Counted from the stretch's first letter, positions 43,135 to 52,737 are shown. The stretch: DNA of 64,000 nucleotides from Haloarcula sp. DT43 (GCF_037078405.1 NZ_JAYMGZ010000001.1:310001-374000); one strand, 5' to 3'. Numbers and translations are program-made. Notes: a model not told the origin generated them from the letters alone.

Positions 43135-43875
43135 CTAGTCCGATGACTCGCCGAGCGCGGCCATCGCCGCCGCGAGCGTGAACTGCCCCTCGTAGAGGGC
43201 GCTGCCGACGACGACGGCGGCGGCCCCGGCCGACCGGAGCGCCAGCACGTCGTCGACGGTCGCCACGCCGCCGCTGGCGACGACCGGGACGTCGACGGCT
43301 TCGACCAGCCGGCGGACCGGGTTGGTGCGAACCCCCTCCAGCTGTCCCTCCACGTCCACGTCGGTAAAGAGGATGCCGCCGGCCCCGAGGTCGGCGTAGC
43401 GACCGGCGGCCTCGGCGGGGTCGAGTCCCGTGCCTTCGGTCCAGCCCGACACCACGACTTCGCCGCCTTTCGCGTCGAGGCTCACGAGCACGCTGCCGGG
43501 GTGTGCCTCGCTGATTTCGCCGACGATTTCGGGCGTCTCGACGGCGGCGGTCCCGAGGATGACGCGGTCCAGCCCGCGGTCGAGCAGCGAGACGGCGTCC
43601 TCGGCGGTCCGGATACCCCCGCCCAGCTGTACGTCGGCGTCGTCTCCCACCGCGTCGAGGACGGCGTCGATGGCCGCCGCGTTCTGGCGCTCGCCCTCGA
43701 ACGCGCCGTCGAGGTCGACGAGGTGGAGCGTCCGCGCGCCGGCGTCGACCCACCGCCGTGCGGCCTCGACCGGGTCGCCGTAGGTCTTCTCGGTGCCGCG
43801 CTCGCCGCCGACCAGCTGGACCACCTGTCCGTCCTGCATGTCGACCGCGGGGACGACCTCGAACTCGGGAAACAT
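43135..43875 (-). CDS. hisA: HisA, ProFAR isomerase
   Basis: Isomerises ProFAR to PRFAR, the fourth step of histidine synthesis. The 246-residue (beta/alpha)8 barrel has VVPAVDMQDGQVVQL with the first catalytic aspartate, LVDLDGAFEG, VQLGGGIRTAED and VSLDAKGGEVVVSGWTE, and ILFTDVDVEGQLEG with the second aspartate, then VVASGGVATVDDV with the second phosphate site. It is separated from hisB and hisI by many kilobases. Confidence 0.97.
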   Translation of the reverse strand: MFPEFEVVPAVDMQDGQVVQLVGGERGTEKTYGDPVEAARRWVDAGARTLHLVDLDGAFEGERQNAAAIDAVLDAVGDDADVQLGGGIRTAEDAVSLLDRGLDRVILGTAAVETPEIVGEISEAHPGSVLVSLDAKGGEVVVSGWTEGTGLDPAEAAGRYADLGAGGILFTDVDVEGQLEGVRTNPVRRLVEAVDVPVVASGGVATVDDVLALRSAGAAAVVVGSALYEGQFTLAAAMAALGESSD

Positions 43876-43955
43876 GGGCAGTGGTCCGGCGGCGGCCGTC
43901 GAAAGCGTGTCGGTCCGGTTCTCGCTCGGTGCGCGACTTCCCGGCCGACCCCCAT

Positions 43956-43965
43956 CCTTTTACGG
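43956..43965 (+). promoter_or_regulatory. TATA-like element of the coiled-coil membrane protein gene
   Basis: CCTTTTACGG lies about 26 bases before the ATG at 43986 and suggests a leaderless transcript. Confidence 0.5.
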
Positions 43966-43985
43966 TGTGCTGGGAAAGGTCCGCT

Positions 43986-44846
43986 ATGGGTACTGCCACA
44001 GTCGTCCTCACACCGCTGGCCCGTCGGCTCGAAGCAGTCATGTTCGGGCCCTACGAGCGCGAGTACCGGCTGTTCGAACGGGCCGTGCTGGTCGTCGCTG
44101 CCGGCCTGACGTTGGCTTGGGGGCTGTCCGCGTTCGGCGTCCTGTCGCTAGAGGCCGGTACGGCCTCGCTGCTCGCGGGCGCGGCGAGCGTCGCCATCTC
44201 GGCGTTCGTCGTCGTCGGCATCCTGCAGTTCCTCGTCCTCGCGAACGTCCTCCAACGGACCAACGAGGACATCGCCACCAAGGCCGCCGAACTCGAAGCG
44301 GCCGCGGAGCAACTGGAGACGACCGCCGAGGAACTGGAGACGACCGCCGACGAAGTCGAGACCGCCGCGGAGACGGTCGACGAGGCCGCTGACGACGTCG
44401 AGCAGACCGCCGACGAGGTCGAACGGACGGCCGGCGAGGTGGAGCGGACCGCGGACGAGGTGGAGGAAACCGTCGACGAGGTCGAGCAGACGGCCGAGAC
44501 GGTCGAACAGACCGCGACCCAAACGGGCGACGAGGACGCTGCCGAGACGGTCACCGACGTGAAAGACAGAACGACCGAAGTGAAAGACAGGACGACCGAG
44601 GTCAAGGACAAGGCGACGGAAGCGAAAGACAGGACGACTGCGGTCAGGGGCAAGACGACCGAGGTCAGAGACAGGACCAGCGACGCGAAGCGGACCGCCG
44701 AATCGGTCACAGACGAGGTCGAGGCGGCCAAGGAGACGGCCAGCGAGGTCGAGGAGACGGCGGCGGCGGTCGAGGAGACGGTTCCGGCCGACGACCCCGG
44801 GGACGAGGGCGGCGAATCCGGCACCGACGGCGAGCGGTCGTCGTAG
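43986..44846 (+). CDS. membrane-anchored protein with long heptad-repeat coiled coil
   Basis: A 286-residue protein. Two hydrophobic helices near residues 33-53 and 66-88 anchor it, with both termini presumably on the cytoplasmic side. From about residue 92 to 180 the sequence is a run of acidic heptads (TADEVEQ, TAGEVER, TVDEVEQ and similar). After a short break, six more heptads of a mixed-charge type follow (VKDRTTE, VKDKATE, VRGKTTE), and then a disordered Gly/Ser/Glu tail. The pattern predicts a long parallel coiled coil, possibly extending from the membrane. I recognise no family; resemblance to LEA-like or tether proteins is superficial. Confidence 0.85.
   Translation: MGTATVVLTPLARRLEAVMFGPYEREYRLFERAVLVVAAGLTLAWGLSAFGVLSLEAGTASLLAGAASVAISAFVVVGILQFLVLANVLQRTNEDIATKAAELEAAAEQLETTAEELETTADEVETAAETVDEAADDVEQTADEVERTAGEVERTADEVEETVDEVEQTAETVEQTATQTGDEDAAETVTDVKDRTTEVKDRTTEVKDKATEAKDRTTAVRGKTTEVRDRTSDAKRTAESVTDEVEAAKETASEVEETAAAVEETVPADDPGDEGGESGTDGERSS
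44559..44684 (+). repeat. six copies of a 21-bp tandem repeat
   Basis: Six in-phase 21-bp units start at 44559, 44580, 44601, 44622, 44643 and 44664, each encoding a V/A-K-D-R-T-T-E type heptad. The first two differ at only two positions, and the later ones are more diverged. Such arrays expand and contract by slippage, so copy number is likely to vary between strains. The acidic heptads before it (about 44310-44520) also have 21-bp periodicity, but less similarity. Confidence 0.85.
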
Positions 44847-44885
44847 GGGCAGCCCCGGCGGGGCAAACGACTGCCCGTTCGGTAC

Positions 44886-44893
44886 GTTTTAAC
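44886..44893 (+). promoter_or_regulatory. TATA element of pit
   Basis: GTTTTAAC lies about 26 bases before the ATG at 44916. The phosphate transporter therefore has its own promoter and is not only transcribed with the coiled-coil gene. Confidence 0.6.
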
Positions 44894-44915
44894 GGGGTGA
44901 GGGACTGGCACCTGT

Positions 44916-46124
44916 ATGGTCGAAGTTCTCTTTGCCCTCGGTGTTCTGGTGGCTATCTTCGTCGGTTTCAACATCGGGGGGTCCTCCACGGGTGTCGCGT
45001 TCGGGCCCGCGGTCGGGTCGAACACGCTCTCGAAGCTCTCGGCGGCGGCCCTGATGACCGTCTTCGCCATGGCCGGCGGGCTCCTCGTCGGGCCGGCCGT
45101 CGTCCAGAGCCTGGGCAGCGACCTCGTGGCGACGCAGTTCTCGCCGCTTATCAGCATCGTCGTCCTGTTTTTCATCGGCGTCGCCCTGTTCCTCTCGAAC
45201 GTGGTCGGGGTCCCGGCGTCGACATCGATGACGGCCGTCGGCGCTATCGCCGGGCTCGGCCTCGCCCGCGGGACGCTGAACGCCGCCCTGATGCTCGAAA
45301 TCGTCTCCTGGTGGCTCGTCTCGCCCATCATCGCGTTCTGGGTCAGCGGCGTCATCGGCCGGTACTTCTACCCGCGGCTCGTCGAGCTGTTCGCCGTCTC
45401 ACAGAGCGACGGCGCGTTGCTCGATTTCGACCGCTCCGGCGCGATACCTCGCCCCTCGCTGGGCGACAACACGACTCTCCGTGAGTTCGTCGGGACCGTC
45501 GTCGTCATCGGCATCGGCTGTTACATGGGCTTCTCGGCGGGCGCGTCGAACGTCGCCAACGCCGTCGCGCCCCTCGTGGGGAACGGCTCGCTGGACCTGT
45601 ACCCGGCCATCCTGCTGGGCGGCGGCGCCATCGGCCTCGGCGCGTTCACCATCGCCCGACGGACGATGGACACGGTCGGCAACGACCTGACCGACCTCCC
45701 GCTGGTCGCCGCTATCGTCGTCGCGGCCGTGGCCTCCACCATCGTCACCTTCCTGTCGGCGCTTGGCATCCCGGCGAGTTTCGTCATCATCGCCACGATG
45801 AGCATCGTCGGGCTCGGCTGGGGCCGCGCGACTCGGACGACGAGTCTCTCCGACACCGTCCAGGGGGAGACCCCCGTGGCGTCGGTCGGCGCGCTGACCA
45901 CCGACGCAGAGGCCGCGGACGCCCCGACCGTCGGCGGCAAGAAGGGGACGCCGAAGCCGGCCGAGACCGAGCCGATAGGCGAGGAGTCCCGGGATGACAT
46001 CCCGTCGGCGTCGGACCTGTTCGAACCGGGGACCACCGCCCGCGTCATCTTCCTCCAGAACGTCGTCCCCTCGATTGCGACGCTCGCGGCGTATCTGGTG
46101 TTCCGGTTCCTGCCGGTGTTCTGA
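44916..46124 (+). CDS. pit: inorganic phosphate transporter, PiT family
   Basis: Low-affinity, cation-coupled phosphate uptake. The 402-residue membrane protein carries the duplicated PiT signature: FVGFNIGGSSTGVAFGPAVGS near residue 20 in the first half and MGFSAGASNVANAVAPLVG in the second, although the first copy departs from the usual GANDVANA. About ten membrane helices are predicted, with a hydrophilic loop at 300-370 (acidic, with KKGTPKPAETEP). The last helix is ARVIFLQNVVPSIATLAAYLVF. It lies 69 bases after the coiled-coil membrane protein gene. Confidence 0.93.
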   Translation: MVEVLFALGVLVAIFVGFNIGGSSTGVAFGPAVGSNTLSKLSAAALMTVFAMAGGLLVGPAVVQSLGSDLVATQFSPLISIVVLFFIGVALFLSNVVGVPASTSMTAVGAIAGLGLARGTLNAALMLEIVSWWLVSPIIAFWVSGVIGRYFYPRLVELFAVSQSDGALLDFDRSGAIPRPSLGDNTTLREFVGTVVVIGIGCYMGFSAGASNVANAVAPLVGNGSLDLYPAILLGGGAIGLGAFTIARRTMDTVGNDLTDLPLVAAIVVAAVASTIVTFLSALGIPASFVIIATMSIVGLGWGRATRTTSLSDTVQGETPVASVGALTTDAEAADAPTVGGKKGTPKPAETEPIGEESRDDIPSASDLFEPGTTARVIFLQNVVPSIATLAAYLVFRFLPVF

Positions 46125-46251
46125 CCCGTTGGCTATTCCTGCACGGATACCGTCGATTTTCCGACGAATCCCCGCGTTGTCCCTCATTATTTTGCACGAC
46201 CTAAACCCGAAGGGCAAAGTCTAACAGGGCGGGGTTCAAACCAGCCAGGTG

Positions 46252-46641
46252 ATGCCCACGGTAGAGTACCTTAACTACGAAGTAGTGGACGACAACGGCT
46301 GGGACATGTACGACGACGACGTCTTCGCAGAGGCGTCGGACCTCGACCTCGACGACGAGGACCACGGGTCCCTTGACGTGAACGAAGGCGAGTACATCCT
46401 CGAAGCCGCCGAGGCGCAGGGCTACGACTGGCCCTTCTCGTGCCGCGCCGGGGCCTGTGCGAACTGTGCCGCCATCGTTCTCGAAGGCGACATCGACATG
46501 GACATGCAGCAGATCCTCAGCGACGAGGAGGTCGAAGACAAGAACGTCCGACTGACCTGCATCGGCAGCCCGGACGCCGACGAGGTCCGGATCGTCTACA
46601 ACGCGAAGCATCTCGACTACCTGCAGAACCGCGTCATCTAA
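46252..46641 (+). CDS. fer: [2Fe-2S] ferredoxin, haloarchaeal type
   Basis: The main electron carrier of haloarchaea, which accepts electrons from 2-oxoacid:ferredoxin oxidoreductases. The 129-residue protein has the acidic N-terminal extension unique to this group ([22 protein letters not shown]) and the ligands [13 protein letters not shown] plus the distal cysteine in LTCIGSP. From memory it is almost identical to the crystallised Haloarcula marismortui ferredoxin (start [17 protein letters not shown]), which is the basis for the taxonomic inference in the summary. The ATG at 46252 is used in preference to GTG at 46249. Citrate synthase further along points to the same central metabolism. 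Confidence 0.97.
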   Translation: MPTVEYLNYEVVDDNGWDMYDDDVFAEASDLDLDDEDHGSLDVNEGEYILEAAEAQGYDWPFSCRAGACANCAAIVLEGDIDMDMQQILSDEEVEDKNVRLTCIGSPDADEVRIVYNAKHLDYLQNRVI

Positions 46642-46726
46642 CGCGGCCCCTGCAGCGAACTGCCTTTTTCCCCACGTAGCGACTGCTTCGGACAGCCGTC
46701 GTATCGGAACCATTAGGGGCACCGCT

Positions 46727-47761
46727 GTGTTGCGTACAGCCGTGCTCGGGTCGATACCGGACCTGCTTCGGCTGGTCGCCGTCCCGGTGTTCGGGTGGGC
46801 GGCCTACCGCGACGTGAAGACCCGTCGGGTGCCAAACCGGACCTGGACCCCGCTGGCCGCGCTGGCGGTCGCCCTCCTTCTGTGGGACGCCTACGCTGTC
46901 TGGACCGGCCCGACCGCGGTCGGCCAGCGGCTGTTCCTCATCAGGGTCGCTATCAGCCTCGGCTTCGTCGTCCCGCTGTCGTACGGCTTCTGGCTCGTCG
47001 GCGGGTTCGGCGGGGCCGACGCGAAGGCGTTCATGCTCGTCGCCGTCCTCTTCCCCGTCTATCCGGTGTACTACCTGCCGACCGTCGCCCTGCCGCTCCA
47101 GCAAAGCGCCATCGGCGTCTTCTCGCTGACAGTGCTCTCGAACACCGTCCTGGCCGGCGTCGCCTACCCGCTGGCCGTCGCCGCCGGCAACCTCTCCCGG
47201 GGCCGGTTCTCGCTGGCGATGTTCATCGGCCGGCCCGTCCCCGCAAGCGCCGTCACCGAGGAGTACGGCCGCCTGCTCGAATCGCCCGACGGGTTCGACC
47301 GCAGCGGTCTCGACCTCGACGCCCTCCGGATGTACCTGCGCTGGCGGGGCTGCTCGCTGGCCGACGTCCGTGCCGACCCCGACCGGCACCGCCGCCCCGC
47401 CTCGCTGCCGGCGGTCCCGAACGACCCCGGCGACGGCTCGCTGGCGACCGACGGCGGCGAGGTAGCCGACGACGGGGACGGGACCGGCCGCGGCGACGCC
47501 CCCGCCCAGGCGGTGGCTGACCGCTCCGACGCCGTCGACGACCCCTGGGGTGCCGAGCGGTTCCTCGACGACATCGACCATTCGGCCTACGGCACGTCGC
47601 CGGCCCAGCTCCGCGACGGCCTGGAGGTGCTCGCCGAGCGAGACGAGGTGTGGATTTCGCCCGGCATCCCCTTCCTCGTCCCGATGTTCGCCGGGCTGGT
47701 CGTCTCGCTCACCTACGGCGACGTGCTGTTCGCGCTGTTGCAGGCGGTCGGGCTGGCCTGA
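46727..47761 (+). CDS. prepilin/preflagellin peptidase (A24 family)
   Basis: Membrane aspartic protease that cleaves the signal of type IV pilins and archaellins. The 344-residue protein has two catalytic aspartates, D29 in [13 protein letters not shown] and D98 in [11 protein letters not shown], a variant of the GxGD motif. Six to seven membrane helices span residues 10-160 and 320-340. Between them lies a soluble acidic loop of about 130 residues ([21 protein letters not shown]), longer than in Sulfolobus-type PibD. The start is GTG at 46727 (TTG at 46730 is an alternative). No pilin gene is next to it. Confidence 0.88.
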   Translation: MLRTAVLGSIPDLLRLVAVPVFGWAAYRDVKTRRVPNRTWTPLAALAVALLLWDAYAVWTGPTAVGQRLFLIRVAISLGFVVPLSYGFWLVGGFGGADAKAFMLVAVLFPVYPVYYLPTVALPLQQSAIGVFSLTVLSNTVLAGVAYPLAVAAGNLSRGRFSLAMFIGRPVPASAVTEEYGRLLESPDGFDRSGLDLDALRMYLRWRGCSLADVRADPDRHRRPASLPAVPNDPGDGSLATDGGEVADDGDGTGRGDAPAQAVADRSDAVDDPWGAERFLDDIDHSAYGTSPAQLRDGLEVLAERDEVWISPGIPFLVPMFAGLVVSLTYGDVLFALLQAVGLA

Positions 47762-47803
47762 CTTAGCAGAAGACCTATTTTTCGGACACGCCTCCGCCCG
47801 AGT

Positions 47804-48166
47804 ATGACCGACGTCGACCTCGCGTTCGACGAGCAGGAGTACATCCCGGCCGTCGCCCAGGACGCCGACACCGGCGAGGTGCTCATGCTCGCCTACGTCA
47901 CCGAGGAAGCGCTCGAACGGACCCGGGAGACGGGGGAGGCCCACTACTACTCGCGGAGCCGGGACGAACTCTGGCACAAGGGGGCCACGAGCGGCCACAC
48001 GCAGGCCGTCGAGGAGGTGCGGGTCGACTGCGACGGGGACGCCTTGCTGTACGTGGTCGACCAGGCCGGCGGGGCCTGCCACACCGGCTACGAGTCCTGC
48101 TTCCACCGGACCGTCGACGGGGAGACGGTCGGCGAGCGAGTGTTCGACCCCGACGACGTGTACTGA
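47804..48166 (+). CDS. hisI: phosphoribosyl-AMP cyclohydrolase
   Basis: Opens the ring of PR-AMP in the third step of histidine synthesis. The 120-residue protein is monofunctional (no HisE domain). It shows the substrate and metal motifs [47 protein letters not shown] and [13 protein letters not shown], in which conserved cysteines and histidine bind zinc. The stop overlaps the start of the next gene by one base (TGATG at 48164-48168), so translation may be coupled. Confidence 0.96.
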   Translation: MTDVDLAFDEQEYIPAVAQDADTGEVLMLAYVTEEALERTRETGEAHYYSRSRDELWHKGATSGHTQAVEEVRVDCDGDALLYVVDQAGGACHTGYESCFHRTVDGETVGERVFDPDDVY

Positions 48167-49284
48167 TGGCGCGACCCGACGCCGTGGCACGACTCGAATC
48201 GGCCGCCGACGCCCACGACCGGGCACAGGAACGCGTCGAGGCGGTCGGCGCGGACGCGCTGCGCGACTGCCGCGAGGTCTACGACGAACTCGAACGGCTG
48301 CTCGACAGCTACGACGGCCGGGCCACCGGCGGCGGCGACTTCGAGGCGTTCATGGAATTCCAGGGGCAGGTCGGGACGCTGACCGAGGACCTCCCGGAGG
48401 ACCTGCCCGAGCGGGACACGTTCGAAGAACTCGACGACTTCCTCCAGCAGCGGCGGCTCACCGAGGGCGACTTCGAGCGGGCCCGCGAGATGCTGGCCCC
48501 GGTCGGCGACCTCGTCGGGCGGCTGGACGAACTCGACGACGCGCGCGAGCAGTACAAGAAAGCCCGGACGGCCGCCGGCCGGCGACGCGAGGAACTCGAC
48601 GAGCGCATCGACGACTTGGAACGGCTCCGGCGGCTCGGCGAGGCCGACCTTGACGCGCCGGTCGAACGGCTCCGCGACCCCATCGAGCGGTACAACGACG
48701 CCGTCACCGAGGCGTTCACCGACTTCCGCCGTAACACGCCCGCCAGGGACGTCCTGGCGGTCATCGAGCGGGCGGACGCGTACCCGCTGGTCGGGTTCCG
48801 CTCCCCGCCCGCGGAGCTGTTGACCTACGTCCGCGAGCACGACACCGGCCGGGAGCCGATTCCGAAGCTCCTGGAGTACGCCGACTACTCCGCCTCGAAA
48901 CTGGACCACTACGTCGACGATGCCACGGCGCTGCGGAGCGCCGTCGCCACCCGGCAGACGTACCTGCGGCGGCTCGACGCCGAGCCGGTCCGAATCGACT
49001 GGCCGCCGCCGTCGGCCGACGCCCTGCCGTGGTACTGCCGGGCCTACCGCGCCGTCGTCGCCCGCTTCGCCGAGGAGGCCGTCGTCGCGGCGCTGCGGGA
49101 CGTGCGCGCCCTCGCCGACCGGGACGACTACGAGCGGCTCCGGGAGAGCGCCGTCGCTCGTGCGGAACTCACCGACGCCGAGCGAGAACGGCTGGCGAGC
49201 GGCGCCGTCGAAGAAGAACTGGCGACTGCCCGCGAGGACCGGGCGGCTATCGAGACGGCGCTGGAGACCTATCCGCCGCTGTAG
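48166..49284 (+). CDS. coiled-coil protein of unknown function (DUF7118-like)
   Basis: A 372-residue acidic, largely helical protein. Heptad-rich stretches (AHDRAQERVEAVGADALRDCREVYDELERLL; ELDDAREQYKKARTAAGRRREELDERIDDLERL) predict coiled coils in the first half. The second half has a RIDWPPPSADALPWYCRAYRAVVARFAEEAVV segment. No enzymatic motif is visible. The start overlaps the hisI stop, and the last 16 bases overlap the convergent phosphohexomutase gene. The DUF name is from memory. Confidence 0.7.
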   Translation: MARPDAVARLESAADAHDRAQERVEAVGADALRDCREVYDELERLLDSYDGRATGGGDFEAFMEFQGQVGTLTEDLPEDLPERDTFEELDDFLQQRRLTEGDFERAREMLAPVGDLVGRLDELDDAREQYKKARTAAGRRREELDERIDDLERLRRLGEADLDAPVERLRDPIERYNDAVTEAFTDFRRNTPARDVLAVIERADAYPLVGFRSPPAELLTYVREHDTGREPIPKLLEYADYSASKLDHYVDDATALRSAVATRQTYLRRLDAEPVRIDWPPPSADALPWYCRAYRAVVARFAEEAVVAALRDVRALADRDDYERLRESAVARAELTDAERERLASGAVEEELATAREDRAAIETALETYPPL

Positions 49285-50645
49285 TTCGTCTGCCGGGTCG
49301 CCCGGCTGACCATCGTCTCGGCGAGTTCCTCGGCCCGGTCGAGCGACCGCGCCTCGGCGTAGACGCGGACGACGGGCTCGGTCCCGGAGGGACGGGCCAG
49401 CACCCAGCCGTCGCCGTAGTCGAGGCGGTAGCCGTCCGTCGTGTCGAGGTCAGCCGTCGCGTCGTTCGCGTGGGCCTCGATGCCCTCGAGCATCGCCTCG
49501 CGCTCGTCCTCGGTCCCGTATTCGAGGTTCCGCCGGACGTTGTAGTAGTCGTCGTAGTCCGCGGCGACCTCGCTCGCGGGCCGCTCGGCGACGAGTTCGA
49601 GGAACTTCGCGGCGGTGAACGCGCCGTCCCTGGCGATGCGGTAGTCGGGGAAGAGGATGCCGCCGTTGCCCTCGCCGGCGATGGCGACGTGCGTCCCCTC
49701 GCGCTGCAGTTTGCGGATGCGGCTGACGATGTACGTTGAGCCGATGGGGGTAAGCGAGAGGGTCGCGCCGGCGTCCTCGACCACGTCGACCAGCCGCTGG
49801 GAGGCGTTGACCGCCGAGACGACGCCGTCGCCGGCCTCGAGTTCCGCCGCTGCGAGCGCGGCCAGCGCGGCGTCGCCCTCGACGTGGGTCCCGGTCTCGT
49901 CGACGAACATCCCGCGGTCGGCGTCGCCGTCGTGTGCGACCCCGAGGTCGGCGTCGGTCGCGCGGACGAACGACCGCAGGTCTTCGAGGTTCTCGGCGAC
50001 GGGCTCGGGGTCGCGGCCGGGGAAGTGGCCGTCGGGCTGGGTGTTGACGGTGTGGACCTCACAGCCGAGTTCCCGGAACAGGTCGGGACTGGTCAGCGAC
50101 CCCGCGCCGTGGCCCGGGTCGACGACGACGGTGAGGTCGGCGTCGGCGATGCGGTCGCGGTCGACGGCGGCGAGGACTCCCTCGCGGTACCGGCGGCGGG
50201 CGCTGTCGACCACGGTGTCGGACCCGATGGTCTCCCAGTCCGCATACGCCGGCGCGTCCGCACGGAGCGCGGCTTCGACGTGGTCGAGCGTCCGCCGCGT
50301 CAGCTCGACGCCTTCGGGGCCGACGAGCTTGACGCCGTTGTACGCGGCCGGGTTGTGGCTTGCGGTAATCATCACGCCGGGGACCCCCTCGCGCTCGCAG
50401 TAGGCCTGCAGCCCTGGCGTCGGGACGACGCCGAGCCGGTCGACGTCGAACCCGACCCCCGTCAGCCCGCTGGTCGCGGCGTTGATGAACGTCCGGCCGG
50501 TCGTCCGCGTGTCCCGGGCGATTGCCACGCGGTCGTGGTCGTCACGCCAGACGTCCCCGGCGGCCTGTGCAACCCGAAGGACGTACCGCGGTGTCAGCTC
50601 CTCGCCCGCGACACCTCGGACGCCGCTCGACCCGAACACTTGCAT
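49269..50645 (-). CDS. glmM: phosphoglucosamine mutase-like phosphohexomutase
   Basis: Third phosphohexomutase in the window. The 458-residue protein has FGSSGVRG, MITASHNPAAYNGVKL with the phosphoserine, GVAHDGDADRGMFV, AGEGNGGILFPD and ARPSGTEPVVRVYAE. The FGSSGVRG start and the GNGGI form of the sugar loop resemble archaeal GlmM/ManB enzymes, which act on glucosamine or mannose phosphate. Glycosyl precursors for S-layer glycoproteins or lipids are a likely use. Only the family, not the substrate, is certain. The 3' end overlaps the plus-strand gene by 16 bases. Confidence 0.85.
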   Translation of the reverse strand: MQVFGSSGVRGVAGEELTPRYVLRVAQAAGDVWRDDHDRVAIARDTRTTGRTFINAATSGLTGVGFDVDRLGVVPTPGLQAYCEREGVPGVMITASHNPAAYNGVKLVGPEGVELTRRTLDHVEAALRADAPAYADWETIGSDTVVDSARRRYREGVLAAVDRDRIADADLTVVVDPGHGAGSLTSPDLFRELGCEVHTVNTQPDGHFPGRDPEPVAENLEDLRSFVRATDADLGVAHDGDADRGMFVDETGTHVEGDAALAALAAAELEAGDGVVSAVNASQRLVDVVEDAGATLSLTPIGSTYIVSRIRKLQREGTHVAIAGEGNGGILFPDYRIARDGAFTAAKFLELVAERPASEVAADYDDYYNVRRNLEYGTEDEREAMLEGIEAHANDATADLDTTDGYRLDYGDGWVLARPSGTEPVVRVYAEARSLDRAEELAETMVSRATRQTNYSGG

Positions 50646-50739
50646 TCGAGCGAGTGTCTGAGTGCGAAGGGCTTAGGAATGTCGCCATTCGCCCGCCTGA
50701 TTCCAACAGCCATTAGCCACACCGCCGTCCAGTGGACGT

Positions 50740-51291
50740 ATGGCAAACGACGACCTCATCGCGGCGCTGCGGGACGCCGACGCCGTCAAGTTCGGGGAGT
50801 TCGAGCTCTCCCACGGCGGCACGTCGAACTACTACGTCGACAAGTACGTCTTCGAGACCGACCCCGACTGTCTGGCGCACATCGCCGCGGCCTTCGCCGA
50901 GCGTATCGCCGAGTGGGACACCGACGCCACGCTCGCCGGCGTCGCCCTCGGCGCGGTCCCGCTGGTGGCCGTCACAAGCGTCGAGACGGGCATCCCCTAC
51001 GTCATCGCCCGCAAGCAGGCCAAGGAGTACGGCACGGGCAACCGCATCGAGGGGGACCTGCCCGACGGCGAGGAGGTCATCATCCTCGAAGACATCGCCA
51101 CCACCGGCCAGAGCGCGGTCGACGCCGCCGAGGCGCTGCGGGAGGCCGGTGCCGTCGTCGACCGCGTCCTCGTCGTCGTCGACCGCGAGGAGGGCGCTCG
51201 GGAGAACCTCGCGGACCACGACCTCGAACTCGCCTCGCTGGTGACCGCGTCGGACCTGCTCGCCGACGCGCCCGACGACGTCGACGCGTAG
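50740..51291 (+). CDS. pyrE: orotate phosphoribosyltransferase
   Basis: Makes OMP from orotate and PRPP in de novo pyrimidine synthesis. The 183-residue protein has the OPRT pattern [24 protein letters not shown] at the N-terminus, [16 protein letters not shown] and the PRPP loop [19 protein letters not shown]. The lysine K in RKQAKEYG and the loop aspartates are in place. It is transcribed alone and divergent from the phosphohexomutase gene; together with upp it covers both routes to UMP. Confidence 0.95.
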   Translation: MANDDLIAALRDADAVKFGEFELSHGGTSNYYVDKYVFETDPDCLAHIAAAFAERIAEWDTDATLAGVALGAVPLVAVTSVETGIPYVIARKQAKEYGTGNRIEGDLPDGEEVIILEDIATTGQSAVDAAEALREAGAVVDRVLVVVDREEGARENLADHDLELASLVTASDLLADAPDDVDA

Positions 51292-51366
51292 CGACACGCC
51301 GCTGCTGCACGGGCGGGACACACCACCGATGTGTTCTTGACGGTGGACCCATTATCCGGTGGTGCA

Positions 51367-51615
51367 ATGGCTACCCTGGAACTCTACGAACTCGAAGGCT
51401 GTCCGTACTGTGCGAAGGTAATCGACAAGCTCGACGAGCTCGGGCTGGACTACGAGTCGCACATGGTCCCGCGGTCCCACGACGAGCGGACCGAAGTCAA
51501 GGAGGTCTCGGGCCAGACTGGCGTCCCCGTCCTCGTCGACGAGGACAACGGCGTCGACGGGATGTCCGAGTCCGACGACATCGTCGAGTACCTCGAAGAG
51601 ACCTACGGGCAGTAG
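51367..51615 (+). CDS. glutaredoxin-like / GST N-terminal domain protein
   Basis: An 82-residue thioredoxin-fold protein. LYELEGCPYCAKVIDKLDELG contains a CPYC active site at residues 12-15, and QTGVPVLVDEDNGVDGMSESDDIVEYLEETY supplies the cis-proline (GVPV) and the S/D-E-S-x-x-I motif that binds glutathione-like thiols in GST-N proteins. Haloarchaea use gamma-glutamylcysteine, so that would be the expected thiol. The ATG at 51367 is preferred to GTG at 51331 because it starts right before the first strand. Confidence 0.9.
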   Translation: MATLELYELEGCPYCAKVIDKLDELGLDYESHMVPRSHDERTEVKEVSGQTGVPVLVDEDNGVDGMSESDDIVEYLEETYGQ

Positions 51616-51640
51616 TCCTTTTGCGCCCGCCAGCGCCGGC

Positions 51641-52609
51641 TCAGGCCACTTCCTCGCGGTCCTCGCCGCGCTCCATAATCAGGTCCCGCAGGTCGACTGC
51701 GTCCTGGATGTCCGCCATCTCGTCTTTCTCGATGAGGGCGGTCCCCTCGACGGACTCCCGGCGGAGTTCGTCGACGACGTACACCGACCGGGTCCGGGTC
51801 ACCTCGCCGACCGAGGACATGATGCGCGCCCGCTTCTCCGCGGTTTCGGTGAACGCGGAGTGACCGGCGAGTATCTGCTCGCGCTGGTCCTCGCTCTCGT
51901 TGACGCTCTTGAACGGGGCGCGGTCCGTCGGGTGGACCTCGAAGCCGATGCGGGTGAACACCGTCACGATTGGCTCGTCTTCCGGGGCCACGTCGGGGTC
52001 GTCCGGCGTCGGCTCGTCGTCGCGGACCTCGTCGGCACCGTCGAGGACGCTCACCGGCGAGGTCAGCGGCGCGTCGAACAGGTCTTCGAGTTCGGCGGCG
52101 ACCTCGACGGACGCGTCCATCCCGTCCTCGTACTTCGAGACCGTCCGCCGGGAGACGCCCAGTTCCTTCGCCAGGCGGCCCAGCGACCAGTCGCGCTCCT
52201 CGCGGACGTCCGCCAGGATTTCCGAGTCGATGTTGACGTAGAGCCCGCCCGGCGCGGCGTAGATGAGCGGCGGGACCTCCTCGACGAACAGGTCCATCGC
52301 GGTGTCGGGCGACAGCACCGGGACGCCGTGGCGGAAGTAGACGACGCCGGGTTTCAGCTCCTCGTCCCGGGTCCGGAGCCCTATCACAATCGGCGTGGCG
52401 TTCAGGTAGGTGCCCAGTCGTCGCATCTCGCCCCCGGTCTGTGCGTCGAAGGCGTCGATGTTGCCCAGTATCTTCAGGAGTAACACGTCCTCGCCGCGAC
52501 GGGCAGCGATGTCGAAACTCTTCGGGCGAATCGCACAGCGGTCGCTGACGAGGAAGCCAGCGTCCTCGAGCATCGCCATGACGTTTTCCACCAGCGCCGA
52601 CCGTGACAT
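51641..52609 (-). CDS. COG1395-type HTH transcriptional regulator
   Basis: A 322-residue regulator. The N-terminal part (residues 1-120) is a nuclease-like or sensor region ([21 protein letters not shown], then [20 protein letters not shown]), and an XRE helix-turn-helix follows near residues 125-180: [31 protein letters not shown]. The C-terminal half contains [20 protein letters not shown]. The layout corresponds to the archaeal COG1395 family of putative HTH regulators. A palindrome in its own promoter hints at autoregulation. Targets unknown. Confidence 0.87.
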   Translation of the reverse strand: MSRSALVENVMAMLEDAGFLVSDRCAIRPKSFDIAARRGEDVLLLKILGNIDAFDAQTGGEMRRLGTYLNATPIVIGLRTRDEELKPGVVYFRHGVPVLSPDTAMDLFVEEVPPLIYAAPGGLYVNIDSEILADVREERDWSLGRLAKELGVSRRTVSKYEDGMDASVEVAAELEDLFDAPLTSPVSVLDGADEVRDDEPTPDDPDVAPEDEPIVTVFTRIGFEVHPTDRAPFKSVNESEDQREQILAGHSAFTETAEKRARIMSSVGEVTRTRSVYVVDELRRESVEGTALIEKDEMADIQDAVDLRDLIMERGEDREEVA

Positions 52610-52629
52610 AGTACTCTGTACCTCTACTG

Positions 52630-52656
52630 GGTCTAGACCGTTCACCCATTATATGC
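52630..52656 (-). promoter_or_regulatory. TATA element and palindrome upstream of the COG1395 regulator
   Basis: On the minus strand GCATATAATG (52647-52656) is a good TATA box, placing the transcription start near 52625. A perfect 10-bp palindrome, GGTCTAGACC (52630-52639), lies between the TATA and that start, a classical repressor position. The regulator itself could bind here. Confidence 0.5.
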
Positions 52657-52737
52657 ATTGCGCCGCTCGTTGAGCCGTCAGGGCGGTACCGCGGCCGTGA
52701 CGAAAGGGGTTTGACCGCCTCGGGGCTACAGCGTAGC

